Part shown: piece after piece, positions 31,558 through 44,186 of the stretch
Position numbering within the stretch: the first letter of the stretch is position 1
Layout of the letters: every line of letters begins with the position of its first letter
Source: Agapanthus africanus
Taxonomy: Eukaryota; Streptophyta; Magnoliopsida; Asparagales; Amaryllidaceae
Reading direction: 5' to 3'
Length of the DNA: 64,000 bases
Assembly: GCA_030015575.1 (NCBI GenBank)
Contig: JASDDO010000024.1
Location: 41,564,114-41,628,113, forward strand
Translations under genes and position numbers: made by a program
The notes under the pieces: generated by a model
The model's input: the letters and a program-made list of their open reading frames with translations, nothing else
Database searches by the model: none
Told to the model about the DNA's origin: nothing

Positions 31558-32148
31558 AGGTGACGGGTCCCATTGGCCATGCATACAATGGACCACTACG
31601 TCCCTAAACTGGAACAATAGATCCCCCTAAATGCTCTTTCCGTTAAGTTGATCTTAGTCTTAAATCAGACTAACGTATCCTTAACGAACGTTTAAGTTGA
31701 TCTTATCCTCAATATGGTTAACGTATCCTTAAACTAAAACACCAAATCCAAATCTAAGTAAATACGGATTTGGACTAATCCACGTCCTACGGGCGACGAC
31801 ATAACTTAGTCTCCGTATACAATCCACGGGCAACCACAAACAAAACAAACACCTACGACACGAAGTGAAATTCTGGAGAAGGAGAAAGTTGTTACCGCGA
31901 TGCGGTAGCGTAATTAACTGCAGGGGCTTGCGCCTTCAGGGAAGAGCGTCCCCACAATCAAAAACCCCTCGAACGAGGGGGAATCTGACGAAGTCTGCTA
32001 CATCGGCCACATCCGTCTAAACCTCCGATACACGGTGCCATAAATCGACTTGGCATCTTCGGAGAGGTGGACGGATAAAACCAAAGTGCATCTGCCCCGA
32101 ATCTCAGGCAAGACGTCTCTGTGTCGCGCCGCCGTTCGGAGGGGAACA

Positions 32149-32440
32149 GGCCCCTCCAACGCTAAAGATCAAAGTCCTCCCAGAGACAGTCGAGCTCGAC
32201 CCTTGCTCGGCTATCCCCGGTTGGTAGCTTCCTACCACAACCGACAGGGATCAAAGCCCTCGCCAAGATCAACCGAGCAGCTTCTTTGCTCGGTCATCCC
32301 CAGCAGGCATCCTCCTGCCCAACAGACGCTGCGGGTTTGTAGCCCTCATAACGAGGCCACCGAGCCCCTTTATGCTCGGCACAACTACGACAGACATCCC
32401 TCTGCCCATCACATGTAGTGGATCCGAAGCCCCAACAAAA
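32149..32440 (-). repeat. 85-88-bp minisatellite, part 4
   Basis: Continuation after the solo LTR, ending near the 3' untranslated region of antisense ORF copy 2. It matches 50190-50508 in inverted orientation. Confidence 0.75.
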
Positions 32441-32785
32441 GACATCAGGTCTATCCAAGTCTGAGTGATCCCCCCGACTTCAGGGCCATTGAGATGCCTC
32501 CTTCTCAGCAGCGCTTGGCATACTTGGCAAGTGATCGAAATCAACTCGACGAACGATCGCTAGACAGATAGCCGACCTGACATGGAAGCCCAACAGTGAA
32601 AGCAAGGATATTTTACAAGCATTCTTCACAGATAGAAGATAAAGTGCAAGACGATGAAATAAAAAGTTTTACTACCAAAAGCGAAATCTTTACAAAGGGT
32701 ATTTTGGGCTCCCCAGCCTTACAGACTGCCCGGAGGCTTGCGAAAATTCCAGAAGCGGCAAAATAAAAGGAGGAAGACGGGGGCT
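32441..32785 (-). other. 3' untranslated region of antisense ORF copy 2
   Basis: Homologous in reverse to 49821-50180, including GGGCTCCCCAGCC-type and ACTTTTTATTTC segments. No gene is seen in it. Confidence 0.55.
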
Positions 32786-33825
32786 TTAGGCCTCGGGTCC
32801 AGGCACGACCTCGGGGTCCTCGATATCTACAACGAGTCGAGCAAGGTCCTCAGCCACCTCCGCGTCAGGAATCTCTTCCCCCTACTCATCGGTGTCCGCG
32901 AGGGGGTATTCGACCCGGAGCTCTTCATCAGCGAACTCCGGCATCCGGACCTTAACGGCGTCGACGGCCTCTTGCCAGATGCGGGTGGTGGCCACGGCTA
33001 AGTCATTGTAGAAGTCCTTCGACTTCTTGTAGCCCTCCACCGCCTTCGCCGCCGAGAGGTCGGCCCGCTCCACCGCCGCCCCCGGCTCCTTCCGAAGGGT
33101 CCTCACCGTCTTCTTCATGTTGCCGGCGAGCGCCTGAGCGTCCTTAAGCTTGACCTCGGCAGCCACGGCGGCCTCGCGGTGCCGGGGAACCTCTCATTTC
33201 CCAGCCTCCACCTCACCCTCCAGGGCGGCAACCCTCGCCATCGCCGCCTCCAGCTCCCGCTTGGAGCTCTCTTCCAGCGAGATAAGCTGGTCCGCGGCCT
33301 TCATCGCTGGGGCTATCACCTCGGCCTCCATGCGTACGGCAAGGGCGACGTGCTGGAGGACCTGAAAAAATAAGAAAGAAGTCAGAAAGACGAAGGAAGC
33401 ACCAAATCTCACAATCGAACCAAGCACTTACCTGCAGGGCCTCCAGGACGACGGACGCCATTTGGGCCCTGAAGGTCCCCGCGGGGGCCCTGCCCCCTGC
33501 CGACTTCTCTATTTCGTGCAGCAGGCTATCCACGAAAGATAGCCCCGAGGGCACCACGAACTGGAGGCCTCCCTCCTCCACCATGATCGGCGAGGGCGGG
33601 CCCCAAGGAGACCTCCGGAGACCCCTCTTGAGTGGCTCCGATGGAGAGCCGGTCTCCTCCTCCGAGATCGGGTCCTCCAGAATTCGAGCCCGCTTCCGGC
33701 CCGGCGCTCTGCTGGGCCCCGGGGCGGGATCCGCCCCCGAACGCTCAAGGGACGCGACCACCGGAGGCACTGGGACGGAGGCTGAAGGAGCCGGGGCAGG
33801 CTTCGAACGGGAAGAGCTAGCGTCT

Positions 33826-35406
33826 TGATTGTTAGAGTTTTTGCGTGCTTAGTTAATTACCGCAATCAAGACGGTTTCGCTTATAGCTAGCCGGTTGAGT
33901 ACGGGTCGTCCGCAGGGAGATGAGAATCTTTTTCTATGTGCTTTAACGAGTTAAGTCCAAATGTCCAGGTTTGTTTTGAGATTGACTATATGCTAAAATG
34001 TTATATAAAGAGAGCTTGTTAGGGTTAGGATTAGGTTAGTTTGAGTTAGGAGTCGCTCACTTCTTTCGTTGCCACTCTTAATATCGGTGTTACGGTAATC
34101 GGCAACAACGGGGATTAGCACGACTAGGAAGGAACTTGCGAGTATAAGCTAGGCTTTCCAACGCTTAAGTTCTTCCTTTTGGTGCTTGTTCGTCCGTTCT
34201 TGGCTCTTAGCCTTAACCTCCGGTTAATTCAACCACAACCGGTCTCACTAAGGAATCACCGCTATCATGTAGGATAGGGTGCCGTAGGGAACGGATTGTG
34301 GTTCAATTAACGGGAGTCCGAATTAAGATGTTGGGCAAGGAAAGAGTGAGAGAGATTTCCTTCTCTCAAACTTTCCTTATTCTACCCTAACAAGTAAGAA
34401 AACTACTCACCCATTACAAGAAAAAAGAAAATACAACAAAAGGAGGAAGATAGAAAGAAAGAGGTTAGAAGATTACAACTAGCTATTTGAGACCTCACCT
34501 TGGCAAGGATCAAGCTTAAGCATCATTGTTGTTAAGGATAAAGAAAAAAGAGAACAAGAAAGGAACAACAACAAATAACAACAACTAGATTAGCAAATGA
34601 AAATTACAAGCAATTACAATTAACAAAATCACAAGACAAGCATAATAAGGAAAAGAACTCTTTTATTCATCATTCACTCATAAAAAGCTCACTACAAAGT
34701 TTTAATGGAGAAAAGATGAAAAGAGGAAGAAGAACTACAAAATATATCCTAAAATTTTACACAAGAATAAGTACCCTTGGCTTGGCAATGTTCTGGGCTA
34801 TTTATAGGCAGGAAACTGGAAAACTAGGGCAACGATCTGCCTCCAAATAAAAGTACCAAACTACCCCTGAAAAAGTTCCATCCGACGAGCCCATATGGCC
34901 GCGGATCCGCGGCCTAGACCCCATGTTGGCCGCGGATCCGCGGCCATCTAGGTGAGTTAGCTCCTCGGTTTTTGTGGGGTTCCCTGGTTTTATGTACTCT
35001 TCAGTGTGGTATATGTTGTTTCTGAGAAGCTCTTCATAATTTTTCCAGAATTTCAGCAGATCAAAAGGTGATGTGATGTGGATCTTTTGCCATGATTTTT
35101 CTTGAGCTCCGCGTAGACATGTTGGATCTTGTATTGACATTGTGCTTTGTGCATGAAAATGACATCGATTTGCCATTTTGTCCCTTAAACTGGTGTGCGG
35201 CAACATACGGATAGAGAGCGGAGACCCGTGTTTTATCTGTGGTTGGCAGTAATCCGGACTTTGTCGTGCTTTTCCATGAATTTCACTGTTTAGAGCTGAG
35301 AACCTGTATCCTGCAATTAACTAGCAAACACGGCTCAAGAGTACCTACCGATAAGCAATGTGATAAAAATTGGGCGGTATAAAAATGCAAAAATCTGATA
35401 TGAACA
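33826..35406 (-). repeat. 3' LTR of Athila-type element 2
   Basis: 1581 bp. On the minus strand it starts TGTTCATATC and ends AATCA. It has a TATA box at 34808-34798 and palindromes at 34897-34914 and 34928-34945. Confidence 0.9.
34897..34945. promoter_or_regulatory. Paired GC palindromes, 3' LTR of element 2
   Basis: Two perfect GGCCGCGGATCCGCGGCC copies 13 bp apart, about 90 bp from the TATA box. Also present at 45255-45303 in the other LTR. Confidence 0.6.
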
Positions 35407-35421
35407 AATACCCCCAAACTT
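35407..35421 (-). other. Polypurine tract of element 2
   Basis: AAGTTTGGGGGTATT on the minus strand directly precedes the 3' LTR. It is identical to the tract of element 1. Confidence 0.8.
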
Positions 35422-37155
35422 ATCATTTGCTCGTCCCGAGCAAAGCCAATTTATTCACAAAAAATTCCTAACCTCACTTTCACAGGGAACGTGATTGCAC
35501 TGAGCATGTGCAACAAGCCGTTAAACCTCTAGGTGTCCCTAGTAGGAGGAGTGTTGTCTCCTGAGGGTTTTCAGCGGATACTACCCACAAAATCCGGTCA
35601 AGCTAGTTTTGCAAAATAACTATGATTCAAAATCTAAGGTTTTGTTCTAAAAATAACAATTCTATTATCCTAAGTCTAGACTATCGAACCTTTATTTTTC
35701 ACATCTCGCTTCTTATTTAACTTAAGATTTTATATGTCTTTACGTGCAGTGCAAATAGTGCCGTTAAGTTTCAGAAGGACCGATTAAAGTCATCACGTCA
35801 CAAAATAAAGCCCAGATAAAAATTTAAAAAGGATCACATAAGTTTTATAAAGAGTTAACCATTTTTCAAGTTTCGTTTTCCAGTAAGGTTTCAATTTCAG
35901 AATTTCTATGTTCCTTAACAGGAAACTAGGTCTTATTTTTCACTCCACCTTTTTCTTGTTTTCATTTCATACACACCTCTGTGAACGTGCAATAGTCTTT
36001 ATCATAGAATAAAACCTTCATATCTCCGCTAGAAATATTTTTTATAAAAACCTGTCTTTTGTCAAGATTATTCTCACACAAAGAACCGTTAGAAATTTTA
36101 ACTCGGAAAGAACACTTGCTTGACTTTGTTTTAATCTGGACTTTCTAGGCTTCTTAACGAGCTTTGGGCCAATGCACCCAAACCAGTTGGCTTTAGGGCA
36201 TTAGGTGTAGAGACACTCCAGCGGACTTAATTACTCAAGTTACCTAGGCCCAAAAACAAAAGACAATTTAGCGTGAAAATCATGATGATTCAATACGAAC
36301 GGAGATATAACCGGCAGTTCAGTTATTTTTTGGATAAAAGACGTGTTTAGTGGGTTAGGTGTGTAATCATTCCAATCAAGTTTCAGATGGGTTATTTTTC
36401 AGAATTAGTTCCAATTAAGGCATCAATAACATCCCTTCATATTCACTTCACTTCATAAACTATTCTTGATATTACTTATTTCAGAACAAACCTATCTGAT
36501 CCTCAGAAAATCATTTATCCATTTAAAAGTTTTTAGACATAATAGACTTGTCATTTAATTTCCAAAACTCACGATACGTGTAGTGAGATGTAAAGACGTA
36601 TATCAGCTATAGTTAACTTCAAAGGAGAGTTATCTTTCAGGTTTTCAAAATCTAAAAATAAGATTTAGTTATTCTTATCTTATCAAACAAAAACCGCCGA
36701 AATGTTGAATCTGAGTTCTCCCACTAGCTAACTTGACAGAAAAGTTTTTATGTTTTTAGAAAATTTTCTGATTTTTTTTTATGGATTTTAGTATGCAGAT
36801 GCAAAAATATACATATGAATGTGAAGGTTAGAAATGCGTACCGAGCGTACCCCCAAACTTAAACTGGACAGTGTCCTCACTGTCATTGCATGAAGAATTA
36901 TTGAAGGGTCAAAATTGTCGGTTAGATATACGCATTTTTTTTTGTTTTAAAGAAAAGAAAAAATAATAAAAATGGATATGCACCGGACAAGAATATCCAC
37001 ATATATATACAAAATGATATATACATATCCCCCAAACTTATTTGAAACAGTGTCCACTGTTTTGGCTGGATAACCGAAGTTTGGTGGTAGCAGAGGAAGA
37101 TTATGCAGGGTAAACCGGCTCCTGTAAGATCAGGAGCTCCTCTGTTGGTTCGGCG
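35422..37155 (-). other. Non-coding tail of element 2
   Basis: No long frame. Polypurine-like AAGTTTGGGGG copies at 36849-36860 and 37028-37040 each lie next to an ACAGTG..CACTGT inverted repeat (36868-36883; 37045-37062), as in element 1. Confidence 0.65.
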
Positions 37156-39745
37156 CTAAGGTACGGTTTTAGTCTGTGTCCGTTTACTTTGAAAAATGAA
37201 CCGTCCTTTGGATTCTCCAAATCCACAGTGCCATGCGGATACACATTTCGCACAAAATATGCCCTTTCCAGCGAGATCTGAGCTCACCTGGATGGAAATG
37301 TAGCCGGGTGTCGTAAAGCAGTACCTGTTGACCAGGTGCGAAAGTTTTGCGCAAAAGGTGTTTATCGTGAAACACCTTCGTTCAGTTCTTAACGACAACC
37401 GCGTTTTCGTAAGCCTCATCCCGAAGCTCGCTCAATTTGTTCAACTGCAGCTTCCGATGGTTGCCCGCATCTTCGAGAGACAGATTCAGCTCTTTTATCG
37501 CCCAAAATGTGGGATGCTCTATTTCCACAGGAAGGTGGCAAGCCTTTCCGTAAACAAGCCGATAGGGAGACATGCCAAGATCGGTCTTATAAGCAGTTCT
37601 AAATGCCTAAAGGGCATCATTGAGTTTTAACGACCAATCTTTACGGTTCTTGGAAACCGTCTTCTCCAGTATCTGCTTGATTTGCCGATTTGAAACTTCG
37701 GCTTGCCCACAGGTTTGGGGGTGGTAGGGCATAGATAGCTTATGATTAATGGAATATTTCCGCATCAAGGCCTCGAAAGTCTTATTGCAGAAATGAGTTC
37801 CATTGTCGCTAATGATCGCTCGGGGTGCCCAAACCGAGAGAAAATGTTTTCCTTAAGAAATCTCACGACAACCTTGTTGTCGTTAGTCCGGCTGGGCACA
37901 GTCTCGACCCACTTAGAGACATAATCAACAGCGAGAAGGATGTACAAGTTCCCAAAAGAGCTGGAAAACAGCCCCATGAAATCAATCCCCCAAACGTCGA
38001 AAATCTCCACAACCAAGGTTGGTTGGAGTGGCATCTCGTTCCTCCTGGATATCCGGCCCAAGTGTTGGCACCGGGAGCAAGTCTTATAGTAATCATGAGC
38101 GTCTTTGAAGAGTTGAAGCCAGTAGAAACCACACTGCAAGATCTTCTCGGCTGTCTTTCTGGGGCCAAAATGCCCGCCACATGCTTGATCGTGGCAAAAC
38201 GACAGCACACTCTTGAATTCATTGTCAGGGACACACCGACGAATAATCTGGTCGGGACGGTACTTGAACAGATAGGGTTCGTCCCAGTAAAAGTGTTTTA
38301 CTTGGGATAAGAATCGAAGTCTGTCCTGACTTGACCATTCAGTCAGTAGTAATCTTGTGGTCAAATAGTTCACAATATCTGCGAACCAGGGTTCGCAAGA
38401 TACTGTCAAGAGCTGTTCATCCGGAAAAACGTCGTTGATCGAAATTTGAAGCGACGGTGGAGAAGGAAGTCGTGAGAGATGGTCGGCGACTACGTTTTCA
38501 CATCCACTTTTGTCCTTGATGACAAGGTCAAATTCTTGAAGCAAGAGGATCCAACATATCAGTCGAGATTTTGCATCTTTCTTCGCAAAAAGATGGCGCA
38601 GAGCAGAATGGTCCGTATAGACGATGACTGGAGAACCGATGAGGTAGGGCCTGAACTTTTCTAAGGCAAATACAACAGCCAAGAATTCCTTCTCAGTTGT
38701 TGTATAATTCAGTTGGGCGTCGTTCAGGGTTCGGCTAGCATAATAGATTACATATGGCATCTTGTTGATGTGTTGTCCAAGGACAGCACCGATTGCAAAG
38801 TCGGATGCATCATACATAATCTCAAATGGGTGCGTCCAGTCAGGAGAAGAAAGAACGGGAGCATAAGTGAGTGAGCTTTTTAATGACTCGAACGCAGTCA
38901 CACAGCTCGAGTTGAAGTCGAATGTCTTGTCCTTGGCCAGCAAAAGAGTCAAGGGCCTAGCAATCTTGCTAAAGTCCTTGATGAACCGTCTATAGAAACC
39001 GGCATGGCCAAGGAAGGCTCGGATATCTCTGACGCATCGGGGAGGAGGGAGATTGGAAATGACTTCAATCTTTGCTTTATCTACCTCAATACCATTTTGC
39101 GAGATGATATGTCCTAAGACAATATCTTCGCGCGCCATGAAGTGGCACTTCTCCCAGTTCAAAGTGAGATTCTTGTCTTTACACCGGGTAAGGACAGCGT
39201 CGAGATGCAGCAAACACTCATCAAAGGAATCGCCGAAAATGGAGAAATCATCCATGAAGATCACCAAGAATTTTTCCACCATGTCTGAGAAGATTCCCAT
39301 CATACACCGCTGGAAGAGCGGGCGCATTGCACAACCCAAAGGGCATGCGACGATATGCAAACGTGCCGAAAGGACAAGTGAATGTGGTCTTGTCCTGGTC
39401 TTTTTCGGCGATGGGAATCTGATTATAGCCGGAGTAGCCATCAAGAAAGAAGTAGTACGCGTGTCCAGCCAATCGTTCAAGCATCTGGTCAATGAAAGGT
39501 AGCGGAAAGTGGTCTTTCCACGATGCGGCGTTGAGTTTTCTGTAATCTATGCATACTCGCCACCCAGTCTAGGTGCGAGTAGGGATTAACTCGTTCACCT
39601 CGTTGGTTATAACCGTTATGCCTGACTTCTTGGGGACAACATGAATGGGGCTGACCCACTGGCTATCAGAGATAGGGTAAATGATACCACTATCCAGACA
39701 CTTTACGATCTCCTTTTTTACAGCCTCCTTCATGACTGGGTTGAG
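37156..39745 (-). pseudogene. pol: RT/RNase H/integrase of element 2, broken
   Basis: RT motifs [18 protein letters not shown] and [12 protein letters not shown] (39484-39200) are followed by [16 protein letters not shown], RNase H ([29 protein letters not shown]) and integrase ([26 protein letters not shown]). A TAG near 39570 stands for Gln. Frameshifts occur near 39310 (after CNAPA) and 37830 (before the second catalytic Asp). The C-terminal part is in pieces at 37573-37156 with a further stop. RNase H's first motif reads YDAS, not CDAS. The enzyme cannot be made from this copy. Confidence 0.85.
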
Positions 39746-40837
39746 TCATCTCTGTGGATCCCTGGCTGGTTTGGCATCATCCATCAGATGAATGTGATTT
39801 TCAATGATCAGGGGACTAATCCCCTTGATGTCCGCCATTGACCAGCCAAAAGCTTGCCTATTGCTGTGCAAGACCGCAAGAAGGGGTCTCTCTTGCTCTA
39901 GAGCTAGAGAAGCCGATATGATAACAGGGAGGGTCTCGTTCTCACCTAAGTAAGCGTACTTAAGGCGAGACGACAAAGGCTTGAGTTCGAGCGTTGGAGG
40001 TGAAACGATTGAAGGCAAGATTGGTGAAAAGGTCTCGAACTCAAAGGATTCAAGCAGAGGTTCAAAACGAGTGTAAGCGACCGAGTTGGATGGTTCAGGT
40101 AACTCATCCGGAAATTCGAAGGATTCAAACTCGGGTGGTGACTGGTTAAGATCGTTCGAGAAAGTAAAACACTCGTAGTCATTGTCGGGCGCAGAAGCAG
40201 CAGCAGGTTCGAAGAGGAACGCACTAGTGGCGTTAAGGTTGTCATGATCGAATAAAAACTCCTCGAATTCACATTCCTCCGGGGTGATCTCCTGGATTGA
40301 GCAAACGTATAGTATATGAGCATTAGGTTCGGAGGGCTGATTCCCCAACCTAAAAATGTTGAGTTCAATTGTCATGTTTCCAAAAGATAGGTTCATCGAA
40401 CCATTTCGACAATTGATCACAGCATTTGAGGTTGCAAGGAATAGGCGACTGAGTATCACCGGAATTTGATTCCGGGGGTTGCTACAGGCCGTGTGTCTAA
40501 AATAATGAAGTCAACGGGGAATATGAAGTCCCCAACCTTGATTAACACATCTTCTAGCTCACCCCTAGGATGGGTGATTGATCAGTCGGCCATTTGGAGA
40601 GTGCAGTGTGTGGGTTTCAGATCTCCTACACCTAGTTGCTCATATACTGAGCAGGTTAACACTGGCACCAAGATCTAATAGTGCGCGGTTGATGTTTTTA
40701 TCCCCAATGGTAATAGAAATCGTAGGACAGCCAGGGTCCTTCCGTTTTTGAGGTAAAGATTGGGTAAGAGCATCACTCACAGCACTAGCCAAGAAAACTT
40801 TCTTGGGTACCTGAGATTTCCTCTTTTTCGTGCACAA
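39746..40837 (-). pseudogene. Protease and RT linker of element 2, broken
   Basis: The protease core DLGASVNLL is near 40660. A link region with LGENETLPVIISASLALEQE (about 39960-39900) matches element 1. A TGA near 39746 replaces Arg before L-N-P-V. Further stops lie between 40640 and 40459. Confidence 0.8.
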
Positions 40838-40894
40838 GTCCTTTAAGATTTTTGCGTGGGAAGGGACTTGTTGGACAGCATCTAAAAGGGGAAT

Positions 40895-42960
40895 TTATAT
40901 GTTAACCTGCTTAAACAACTCCAGAATCTTCTCCATTTGTGGATTTTGTTTATTGGACCTCAACCGGTTTGGAAATGGAACGTTTTTAAAATTGGTTGAG
41001 TCCAATGCTTGTGGAGGAAATTGTGGAGTTGGAACGGATCCCAGAGCTGGTGTTTTCGTGGAGTGAGAAATGGGTCCGTTTAGAGCAGAAGAAGAGGAAG
41101 AGCCTTTTGAAGAATGGAGAATAGGCTCAGAAGACGAAGAAGAAGAAGAAGAAGAAGCGGCTGGGGTGTCATCGTCGATCCGTGTGCCAATGTTGTTTTG
41201 CAGCATCCTTCCAGATCTCAATGTCGTCACGGCACTCACATTATGGTTCTGTTGTTCAAGAGCAACATGTACATTATGTGGGTGACCGGGATTTGGTTGT
41301 GGTTGGGACGGAAGCTTCCCCTTCTCTCGCTCGCTTAAGGTCGCATTCAGTTATGCTATCTGGGCTTCGATGGTTTTGATGCTTTGCCCGTGAGCGGCAG
41401 TGTGTTGCACCAAGGACTGAATGGAAGACTGGATGTTGGCAGTGGACTGAGTTGATTGCTTTACAAACGCCTCCAGATATCGTTCGAGCGAGGAAACCTT
41501 ACCATTGTTTGACGGAACAAAGTTGTTTTGGGGAAAAGAATTGTTGGGTGCAAAGTTGTTCGTCTGATTTTGAAAAGGTTGGGGTTGGAAGGGCTGCTGA
41601 AATTGATGTTGAGTTTGTTGCTGAGCTTGTTGTTGTGGAGGAGGGGGCCTCTGGAAATTGTTGCCTTGGAATTGATGCTGGTTCTGATCCAGGAGAAGTT
41701 GGGGTGGTTTCTCCAACCGGGATTGTTGGTGGAAGAGTATGGATCATTTCTCGGTCTTTGCTGAAATGCAGCATTAACCTGATCCTGTCCTTGAGATGAT
41801 GGATTGTAAGGACACTCTTCGGTTAAGTGAGAAGGATCGGAACAACAAGCACAAATGGTACGAAGGGGAAGAACAGGGGCAGGAGCAGGAGATAAAAATT
41901 TGCTCTCTATCGCTTCAAGTTTTCTCGTTATTGCAGCCATTTCAGCTTTCATCGCAATAGAGACATCAAGTTGGTGAATGCCTACCCTAGACTGACCAGT
42001 AGAAGTAGAGGAAGAAGAAGAAGAAGTTGGTCTGGTGCTCTCCCATTGAAGCGATTGTTCCGCGAGGTCGTCGAAGAATTGCCATGCTTCCTCATCAGAT
42101 TTCGATAGGAAGTGGCTCTGACAAATGGTTTCCAACAACTGCTTGGTTGCTGGGTTTAGGCCCTCGTATAAGGTTTGGCAAAGTTGCCATTTCTCAATAC
42201 CGTGGTGAGGGCACTGAACAAGAAGGTCTTTATACCGGTCAAAGCACTTCCAAAAGGGTTCAGTAGGAAGCTGAGAGAATTGGTTGATTTCGTTACGGAT
42301 CCTCGCGGTTTTATGATTCGGATAGAATTTCTTGAGAAACGCTTTCACAAACTCGTCCCAACTGGTTATGGAGTGGGAAGCGGTGCTATACAGCCATTTT
42401 TCAGCAAGATCGCATAAAGTGAACGGAATGACCCGTAGCCGTATAGCATCGTCCGACAGCTAGGTCGTTTTCATTATGGCATAAACATTCTGAAACTTGT
42501 TGATGAAGATATAGGCATCTTCAGATTCAAGCCCATGAAATTTCGGAAGCATGTTAATGAAGTGGGGCTTAATTTCAAAATTATCCCCATTGGCCGGTGG
42601 AAGGGAAAGACAGGTGGGAAGTGCAGAACGGGTGGGATAGAAACGATCCAGGAGCGCGATTCACTGTGGCGCTACAACAAGCGGTGGTGGTGGGTTATTC
42701 GCATCCATAGGAGGTGGAATCAATCCCGGGGGAGTCAAAGAGATGTTTGGATTAAATCCTGACATCGCGGAAGAAGAGGTTGGTGATGGTGAAGGTGAGG
42801 ATGTATGAATGGAATTTCGGTCAACGTCGGAGTTGGCCGGCAAAGGTAAGGATGAAAGAGGCGTGGAAGGAGTTTCGACGTCTGAGTCGATCGCGTAGTC
42901 GGTAGCGACTAACGTAACGCGGACTAGGTGGGCGCTAGTGTCCCGAGTCCAAGCGGACAT
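40895..42960 (-). pseudogene. gag: Athila-type gag of element 2, broken
   Basis: It starts at 42960 (MSAWTRDTSAHLVRV, like the start in element 1). The capsid domain is about 42600-42050 with FLKKFYPNHKTARIRNEI. The zinc knuckle near 41850 is intact: C-x2-C-x4-H-x4-C (CACCSDPSHLTEEC). A Gln/Pro/Asn-rich tail follows. Lesions: a stop at 42661, loss of frame to 42348, a frameshift near 41700-41600, and a stop near 41351. Confidence 0.85.
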
Positions 42961-43278
42961 ACACTAAACGAGTTTAGTGTAGTCAAAGCGGAGAAGGTGA
43001 GGGTAAGAAAACATCAATGGAGAAATACGATGGGAGGTGGGTGAAAAAATGGGATTCTGGCGACAAAGGGCAAGTTTTTATAAAAGTTTTGTGTTTTGTG
43101 TTTTTTTTAGAAAGAGCTTTACAGAAATATGTACGGACTTACGGCTTCAAAACAATCACAGACAGAATATGCTCAATCACACCTAGATCTAGGGTCACCT
43201 AGGTCAGCTAGACAGCTCCTAACTGTTCCAAAGGGTTAGAAATAGGACCTCAAACCGCCTCTTCTCCACCAATTGCGG

Positions 43279-43369
43279 CCAGGTAAGTGCCAGGTAAGTG
43301 GGAGGCTCCCCACTACGTAAGTAGTGGTCCTAATTAAGTAACCACTTGCCTTAGACACACTTTCCTAGA
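43279..43369 (-). other. Leader stem motif, element 2
   Basis: On the plus strand, two CAGGTAAGTG copies face CCACTTGCCT and CACACTTTCC; homologous to 17184-17283 and 7114-7200. Confidence 0.6.
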
Positions 43370-43786
43370 CACCGCAAAGTCAGGATAAGATAAACGACCG
43401 ATGCCTATAACCAGTCCTCTGTCCTATTGAGCGCGACGTCCTTAGGGCCGAGTCTAGTATTTTATAATTAAATAATGGTCAATGCATATGCTTTTTGTGA
43501 TTTCTGGGGTCCTGGGAAGGATGATGAAATCCTCACCCAATCTGGATTGGTTTCAAGCCCCTTAAAGTCCGATTAAAATATGCAAAGCAGTAACAATCAA
43601 CAGCAATCAATTTTTTTATTTTTTTAGCGCGGCGCAAAAAATCCTGCACAAAAACAATTTATTGGAAGGGGGAAGAGAGTTTGCGCAAAGAATGCTGTAG
43701 AAAACACAGTTCAGTGGAGTTCAGAGGAGTGGGGAAGGAGGAATAAAGACTCACAACAATTTTTGGTCACTGAAGGCAGCATACAA

Positions 43787-43831
43787 CCGTGGATCCGCGG
43801 CCAACAAGCCCTATGGCCGCGGTTCCGCGGC
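43787..43831. other. Paired GC palindromes in leader of element 2
   Basis: CCGTGGATCCGCGGCC and GGCCGCGGTTCCGCGGC with a 12-bp spacer. Same arrangement as in the LTRs but outside them. Confidence 0.6.
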
Positions 43832-44166
43832 AGTAAAGTGGTCTTGGGCCATCAATTTTCTTGACTTTGCCGAGTTGGGTGTCCTCTTCTTGTTTCAAGC
43901 CCCTGAATCTTGATTTGCTCCAGAATCTTTCAGTAGACCGTTGGTTCCGTTTTGATCAAACGCGGTGTAGCCGCGAGATATGGGTTTAACTTCCCACGTA
44001 TTTGGCACTGAACTCGACCTTCTTTTTATCCTGCACACTTGCACAAAAACTAATCAAAAATAACAAGATGGTTTTTTTACAATGTATATTTTTTTTTGTT
44101 TTGTTTTTCGGTTATATTTATATTCACAAATTAACCCGAAATTACACAAAGAAATAAACTATCGTC

Positions 44167-44184
44167 TCCCCGGCAACGGCGCCA
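44167..44184 (-). other. Primer binding site (tRNA-Asp), element 2
   Basis: TGGCGCCGTTGCCGGGGA on the minus strand, two bases after the 5' LTR. Confidence 0.9.
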
Positions 44185-44186
44185 TT

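Larger units (their letters stand above)
29604..32148 (+). mobile_element. Solo LTR, 2.5 kb, inserted in minisatellite
   Basis: TGTTTCCC at the start and GGGGAACA at the end are inverted, with the target duplication GGCCC at 29599-29603 and 32149-32153. The minisatellite is continuous across it. It has a TATA box at 30083, CACGTGTC and GCGC-rich modules, two copies of a long hairpin and GGAC-N6-GTCC repeats. It is related over much of its length to the LTR at about 57981-60480. It has no coding region. Confidence 0.82.
42961..44166 (-). other. Untranslated leader of element 2
   Basis: About 1.2 kb between the primer site and gag. It carries the conserved stem motif (43279-43369) and a third pair of GC palindromes (43787-43831), unlike element 1's leader. 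Confidence 0.65.

Noticed and set aside
37825-38310. 161-codon plus-strand frame in element 2
   Set aside because: It is the complement of the integrase region, not a gene.
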